This document shows positions 60,362-64,000 of a stretch of DNA of 64,000 nt, piece after piece. The notes below the pieces were generated by a model that saw nothing but the letters and a program-made list of their open reading frames with translations, did no database searches and was not told the origin of the DNA. The DNA is taken from assembly GCF_009792795.1 (NCBI RefSeq), contig NZ_VKHQ01000004.1, positions 244,659 to 308,658 of the forward strand. The letters are read 5' to 3'. Origin of the DNA: Cognatiluteimonas profundi. Lineage in GTDB: Bacteria > Pseudomonadota > Gammaproteobacteria > Xanthomonadales > Xanthomonadaceae. Position 1 is the stretch's first letter. Each line of letters opens with the position of its first letter. Both the position numbers and the translations under genes were made by a program.

Positions 60362-62077
60362 TCAGCGCTTCATCGAGGCGAAGAACTCGTCGTTGGATTT
60401 CGTCGACTTCATCTTGTCGAGCAGGAACTCCATTGCGCCGATCTCGTCCATGCCGTGCAGCAGCTTGCGCAGGATCCAGATCTTCTGCAGCAGTTCCGGC
60501 TCGATCAGCAGGTCTTCGCGACGCGTGCCCGAGCGGTTGATGTCGATCGCCGGATACACGCGCTTCTCGGCGATGCGGCGGTTCAGGTGCACTTCCGAGT
60601 TGCCGGTGCCCTTGAACTCCTCGTAGATCACCTCGTCCATCTTGCTGCCGGTCTCGACCAGCGCGGTGGCGATGATCGTCAGCGAGCCGCCTTCCTCGAC
60701 GTTGCGCGCGGCGCCGAAAAAGCGCTTCGGGCGATGCAATGCGTTGGCATCGACGCCACCGGACAGGATCTTGCCCGACGACGGCACGACGTTGTTGTAG
60801 GCACGCGCCAGTCGCGTGATCGAGTCGAGCAGGATGACCACGTCCTTCTTGTGCTCGACCAGGCGCTTGGCGCGCTCGATCACCATTTCGGCGACCTGCA
60901 CGTGGCGGCCTGCGGGCTCATCGAAGGTCGAGCTGATCACCTCGCCGCGCACGGTGCGCTGCATGTCGGTGACTTCCTCGGGACGCTCGTCGATCAGCAG
61001 CACGATCAGGTGCACGTCCGGATGGTTGTGCGTGATCGCGGTCGCGACCTGCTGCATCAGCATGGTCTTGCCGGCCTTGGGCGGCGACACGATCAGCGCG
61101 CGCTGGCCCTTGCCCTGCGGCGCCATCAGGTCGAGGATGCGGCCGGTGATGTCCTCGGTGCTGCCGTCGCCACGCTCGAGCTTGAACTTGCGGCGCGGGA
61201 ACAACGCCGTGAGGTTCTCGAACAGGACCTTGTTCTTCGACGCCTCGATCGGCTCGCCGTTGATCGTGTCGACCACGGCCAGCGCGAAGTAGCGCTCGCC
61301 GTCCTTGGGCCAGCGGATGCGACCGGACAGGTGGTCGCCGGTGCGCAGGTTGAAGCGGCGGATCTGGCTGGGCGAGATGTAGGTGTCGTCGGGGCCGGCG
61401 AGATAGCTCGCCTCGGCCGCGCGCAGGAAGCCGAAACCGTCCGGCAGGATTTCCAGCACGCCGTCGGCGGCAACGCCCTCGCCATGCCGCGTGAGCACCT
61501 TCAGCACCGCGAAGATGACGTCCTGCTTGCGCGCGCGGGCGACGCCTTCGGAGATGTTGAGCTGTTCGGCGATGTCGAGCAGCTTCTGCGCCGGCATGCG
61601 CTTGAGGTCGCCCAGCGAGTACTGCGGGAAGCCTTCCGGGATGTTGGCCGGACGCTGCGCGTTGTGCTGCTGGTTGCTGTTGTCGTCCTGCGGCATGCCG
61701 TCGTCGCGCGGGCGTTCACCGCCGCCGCCGCCGCGACTGCGGTCGCGATCACGGCGGTTGCGGAAGCGGTCGCGGCGCGGATTGTTGTGGCCGTCACGCT
61801 GCTCGGCGTTGCCGCCCTGGTCGCCGCCGCCAGCCTGGCTGCCACCGCCCTGGCTGCCGCCGGGCTCGGCGCCGCCACCCTGGCTGGTTGGCTGGCTGGC
61901 GCTGCCTTGCGGCGCGGGCGTCACGCCTGGCGCGGCAGGCGGGCGGTTGCCGCTGGCAGCCACGGCCGGCGCGGGCGCCTGGATCGCGGCCGTCGTATCG
62001 GCGGGGGCGCGGGCAACGCGGGGTTTGCGTGCAGGCTTCTCGGCGGCTTCGCCGGAGTCGGGGGTGTTGTCGGACAA
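60362..62077 (-). CDS. rho: Transcription termination factor Rho with long N-terminal extension
   Basis: A 571-residue hexameric RNA helicase. Residues 1-150 are an added low-complexity region rich in Ala/Pro, Gly/Ser/Gln and Arg/Asn/Asp (for example [20 protein letters not shown]). The Rho_N helical domain ([20 protein letters not shown]) and the RNA-binding cold-shock domain ([20 protein letters not shown]) follow. The ATPase has P-loop [12 protein letters not shown] (near 330), Walker [17 protein letters not shown] and the Q/R-loops through [15 protein letters not shown]. The start is TTG 62077, supported by GAGGA nine bases upstream. Confidence 0.95.
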   Translation of the reverse strand: MSDNTPDSGEAAEKPARKPRVARAPADTTAAIQAPAPAVAASGNRPPAAPGVTPAPQGSASQPTSQGGGAEPGGSQGGGSQAGGGDQGGNAEQRDGHNNPRRDRFRNRRDRDRSRGGGGGERPRDDGMPQDDNSNQQHNAQRPANIPEGFPQYSLGDLKRMPAQKLLDIAEQLNISEGVARARKQDVIFAVLKVLTRHGEGVAADGVLEILPDGFGFLRAAEASYLAGPDDTYISPSQIRRFNLRTGDHLSGRIRWPKDGERYFALAVVDTINGEPIEASKNKVLFENLTALFPRRKFKLERGDGSTEDITGRILDLMAPQGKGQRALIVSPPKAGKTMLMQQVATAITHNHPDVHLIVLLIDERPEEVTDMQRTVRGEVISSTFDEPAGRHVQVAEMVIERAKRLVEHKKDVVILLDSITRLARAYNNVVPSSGKILSGGVDANALHRPKRFFGAARNVEEGGSLTIIATALVETGSKMDEVIYEEFKGTGNSEVHLNRRIAEKRVYPAIDINRSGTRREDLLIEPELLQKIWILRKLLHGMDEIGAMEFLLDKMKSTKSNDEFFASMKR

Positions 62078-62331
62078 GATGCGATTTCCTCGCTAAGCGG
62101 CCAGCGCCCGCAGTGGGCGGGCGGCGCGGTAAAAATGGGGTATTGAGAGGGGGTGCGGCAGAGAAACCCGTGCCGGTAGGGCGAAACTAGCACCCCCGCG
62201 TAGCGGCGGCAAGCGATCCGGATGCGTCGTTTACGGTCCGTGCCGAGCTGGCGCCAGCGTGATGGACCCTGTGCAGGGTCCGCGACGGGCGACAGGGGCG
62301 GACCGCCTGTCACCGCCGGCAGAGCCTGGGA

Positions 62332-62658
62332 TCAGAGCGCCTTGTCGATGATCTGGGCCAGCTGGGCCTTGCCCACCGCACCGATCTGGGTGGCCTGGAC
62401 CTGGCCGTCCTTGAACAGCAGCAGCATCGGGATCGAGCGCACGTGGTACTTCAGCGCGACCGCGCGGTTCTGGTCGATATCGACCTTCACCACCTTGGCG
62501 CGACCGGCATAGGTCTGCGCCAGCTCATCCAGCGCGGGGGCGATCATCTTGCAGGGCCCGCACCATTGCGCCCAGAAATCGACCAGCACCGGCTCGCTGG
62601 ATTGCAGGACCTGGCTGTCGAAGTCGGCGTCGGTGGCGTGGATCACGTTGTCGGTCAT
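62332..62658 (-). CDS. trxA: Thioredoxin
   Basis: A 108-residue thioredoxin with the redox-active WCGPC (32-36) and the cis-Pro in VRSIPMLLLFKDGQ. It reduces disulfides in cytosolic proteins, and ribonucleotide reductase is a typical client. ATG 62658 is the family start. It is divergent from rhlB (233-bp gap) and followed by rho on the same strand, the usual rhlB-trxA-rho neighbourhood of many proteobacteria. A small hairpin (GACCCT-GTGC-AGGGTC, 62265-62280) lies between trxA and rho. Confidence 0.97.
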   Translation of the reverse strand: MTDNVIHATDADFDSQVLQSSEPVLVDFWAQWCGPCKMIAPALDELAQTYAGRAKVVKVDIDQNRAVALKYHVRSIPMLLLFKDGQVQATQIGAVGKAQLAQIIDKAL

Positions 62659-62891
62659 GGGCAATGGCTCCTTGCTGACCGGACGGGGACCGACCCGATC
62701 AATTGTCGGTAAATCAACTGGATGCGCGGCCGGAAGGGACGCATTACTGTTAAACTGGGGCGTTTTCAAGAGGGTTTCAAGCGCCGGCTCATCAGAGCGT
62801 GCGCGGCCCCGAACGCTGATCGGCAGTCTGCTGCGCCGACGCCTCCCACGCAAGCGCGCACCGCGCGCCATCCCGGACTGACTGCAAACGC

Positions 62892-64000
62892 ATGAGCGAC
62901 AAGCCCCTTACCGACATCTCGTTTTCCAGCTTCGACCTGCAACCTGCACTGCTCGCAGGGCTGGAAGCCGCCGGCTTCTCCCGCTGCACCCCGATCCAGG
63001 CGCTGACGCTGCCGATCACCCTGCCCGGCCGCGACGTCGCCGGCCAGGCGCAGACGGGCACCGGCAAGACCCTCGCCTTCCTCATCACCGTCGTCAACCG
63101 GCTGATGACGCGACCCGCGCTCGCCGAGCGCAAGCCGGAGGATCCGCGCGCGCTGATCCTGGCGCCCACGCGCGAACTCGCGATCCAGATCCACAAGGAC
63201 GCGGTGAAGTTCGGCGCCGACCTCGGCCTGAAGTTCGCGCTGGTCTACGGCGGCGTCGACTACGACAAGCAGCGCCAGCTGCTGCAGGACGGTGCCGACG
63301 TCATCATCGCGACCCCGGGCCGCCTGATCGACTACGTCAAGCAGCACAAGGTGGTTTCGCTGCACGCCTGTGAGATCTGCGTGCTGGACGAGGCCGACCG
63401 CATGTTCGACCTGGGCTTCATCAAGGACATCCGTTTCCTGCTGCGCCGCATGCCGGTGCGCACCGAGCGGCAGACGCTGCTGTTCTCCGCGACCCTGTCG
63501 CATCGCGTGCTCGAGCTCGCCTACGAGCACATGAACGAGCCGGAGAAGGTCACCGTCGAGTCCGAGTTCATCACCAACTCCACCGTGCGCCAGCTGATGT
63601 ACCTGCCGGCCGACGACGAGAAGCTGCCGCTGCTGCTGGGCCTGCTGTCACGCAGCGAAGGCGCGCGCACGATGGTCTTCGTCAACACCAAGGCCTGGGT
63701 CGAACGCGTGGCGCGCGCGCTGGAACGCGCCGGTTATCGCGTCGGCGTGCTGTCCGGCGACGTGCCGCAGAAGAAGCGCGAGTCGCTGCTGGCGAAGTTC
63801 CAGAAAGGCCAGCTCGAAATCCTGGTCGCCACCGATGTCGCCGCGCGTGGACTCCACATCGACGGCGTCTCGCACGTCTACAACTACGACCTGCCATTCG
63901 ATGCCGAGGATTACGTGCATCGCATCGGCCGGACGGCACGCCTCGGAGCGGAAGGCGATGCGATCAGCTTCGCCTGCGAGCGCTATGCGCAGGGCCTGCC
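62892..64000 (+). CDS. rhlB: ATP-dependent RNA helicase RhlB (cut by window end)
   Basis: The first 370 residues of a DEAD-box helicase of RNA degradation. The motifs in order are the Q-motif region [20 protein letters not shown], motif I AQTGTGKT (53-60), Ia PTRELAIQI, Ib TPGRL, II DEADRM, III SATLS, then [27 protein letters not shown] and [12 protein letters not shown]. The C-terminal tail is beyond the window. RhlB normally binds RNase E in the degradosome. It is divergent from trxA. Confidence 0.95.
   Translation, partial: MSDKPLTDISFSSFDLQPALLAGLEAAGFSRCTPIQALTLPITLPGRDVAGQAQTGTGKTLAFLITVVNRLMTRPALAERKPEDPRALILAPTRELAIQIHKDAVKFGADLGLKFALVYGGVDYDKQRQLLQDGADVIIATPGRLIDYVKQHKVVSLHACEICVLDEADRMFDLGFIKDIRFLLRRMPVRTERQTLLFSATLSHRVLELAYEHMNEPEKVTVESEFITNSTVRQLMYLPADDEKLPLLLGLLSRSEGARTMVFVNTKAWVERVARALERAGYRVGVLSGDVPQKKRESLLAKFQKGQLEILVATDVAARGLHIDGVSHVYNYDLPFDAEDYVHRIGRTARLGAEGDAISFACERYAQGL

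Noticed and set aside
60455..62146. 563-codon rightward frame opposite rho
   Set aside because: Antisense to highly conserved Rho motifs; its Ala/Val-rich end is the complement of Rho's low-complexity extension.

Overview
The window is high-GC, gene-dense proteobacterial DNA that looks like Xanthomonadaceae/Lysobacteraceae (Lysobacter or Luteimonas type). The indicators are a xanthomonadin-type aryl polyene locus with an XanB2-like chorismatase, a type IV secretion VirB7 that appears to carry an extra C-terminal domain as in the Xanthomonadaceae killing system, a tryptophanyl-tRNA synthetase with a YegP/DUF1508-like tail, and a Rho factor with a long Gly/Arg/Asn-rich insertion. No tRNA, rRNA, CRISPR array, transposase or integrase was seen.

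Layout. 0-4.4 kb: a window-cut RsbRD-PAS-GGDEF-EAL c-di-GMP protein, an intact DesR/NarL-type response regulator, and a damaged spot where a frameshifted, N-terminally truncated DesK-type histidine kinase meets a start-less MacB/FtsX-type permease head to head. 4.4-10 kb: two coupled EamA exporters divergent from an Lrp/AsnC regulator whose start codon abuts a perfect inverted repeat, a short Ada-type methyltransferase, and the periplasmic protease Prc. 10-23 kb: one long leftward cell-envelope block, mreB-mreC-mreD-mrdA-rodA-mltB-rlpA-dacC-ybeD-lipB-lipA. It encodes the rod-shape elongasome, a lytic transglycosylase, RlpA, a carboxypeptidase and lipoate synthesis. 23-39 kb: mixed housekeeping, including a PfkB sugar/nucleoside kinase, a lipoprotein plus M1 peptidase pair, UbiE, an ATM1-type ABC exporter, a glycosyltransferase, a ZIP transporter, a BON lipoprotein, a quinone oxidoreductase, small secreted proteins, arginase, an entericidin-like peptide and TrpS.

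39.3-41.6 kb carries a local family of REP-like palindromes and a 140-bp direct duplication that includes the 3' end of a VOC-family gene. 40-44.7 kb holds a three-gene 2-oxoacid dehydrogenase operon (E1 alpha, E1 beta, E2) divergent from tryptophan 2,3-dioxygenase, followed by a POT peptide transporter. 46.4-51.1 kb is a compact virB7-virB8-virB9-virB10-virB11 operon: a T4SS core complex plus one ATPase. It has no virB1-6, virD4, relaxase or recognisable effector beside it, and it is preceded by a good sigma-70-like promoter and a ~280-nt leader containing a small ORF and a GGA-rich patch.

51.1-60.3 kb is a xanthomonadin/aryl polyene locus. XanB2-like chorismatase and a WxWxIP flavoprotein halogenase run left. 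An acyl carrier protein, a membrane protein, two hotdog dehydratases, an LpxL-like acyltransferase, a LolA-like carrier, an MMPL exporter and a FabG reductase run right. No ketosynthase and no acyl-activating ligase lie in this block. The window ends with rho, trxA and the window-cut helicase gene rhlB.

The strongest points for follow-up are the stand-alone virB7-11 operon and its leader, the aryl polyene locus without chain-elongation enzymes, the decayed DesK/permease junction, and the REP/duplication patch beside the VOC gene. All calls are from reading the sequence; no database search was run.
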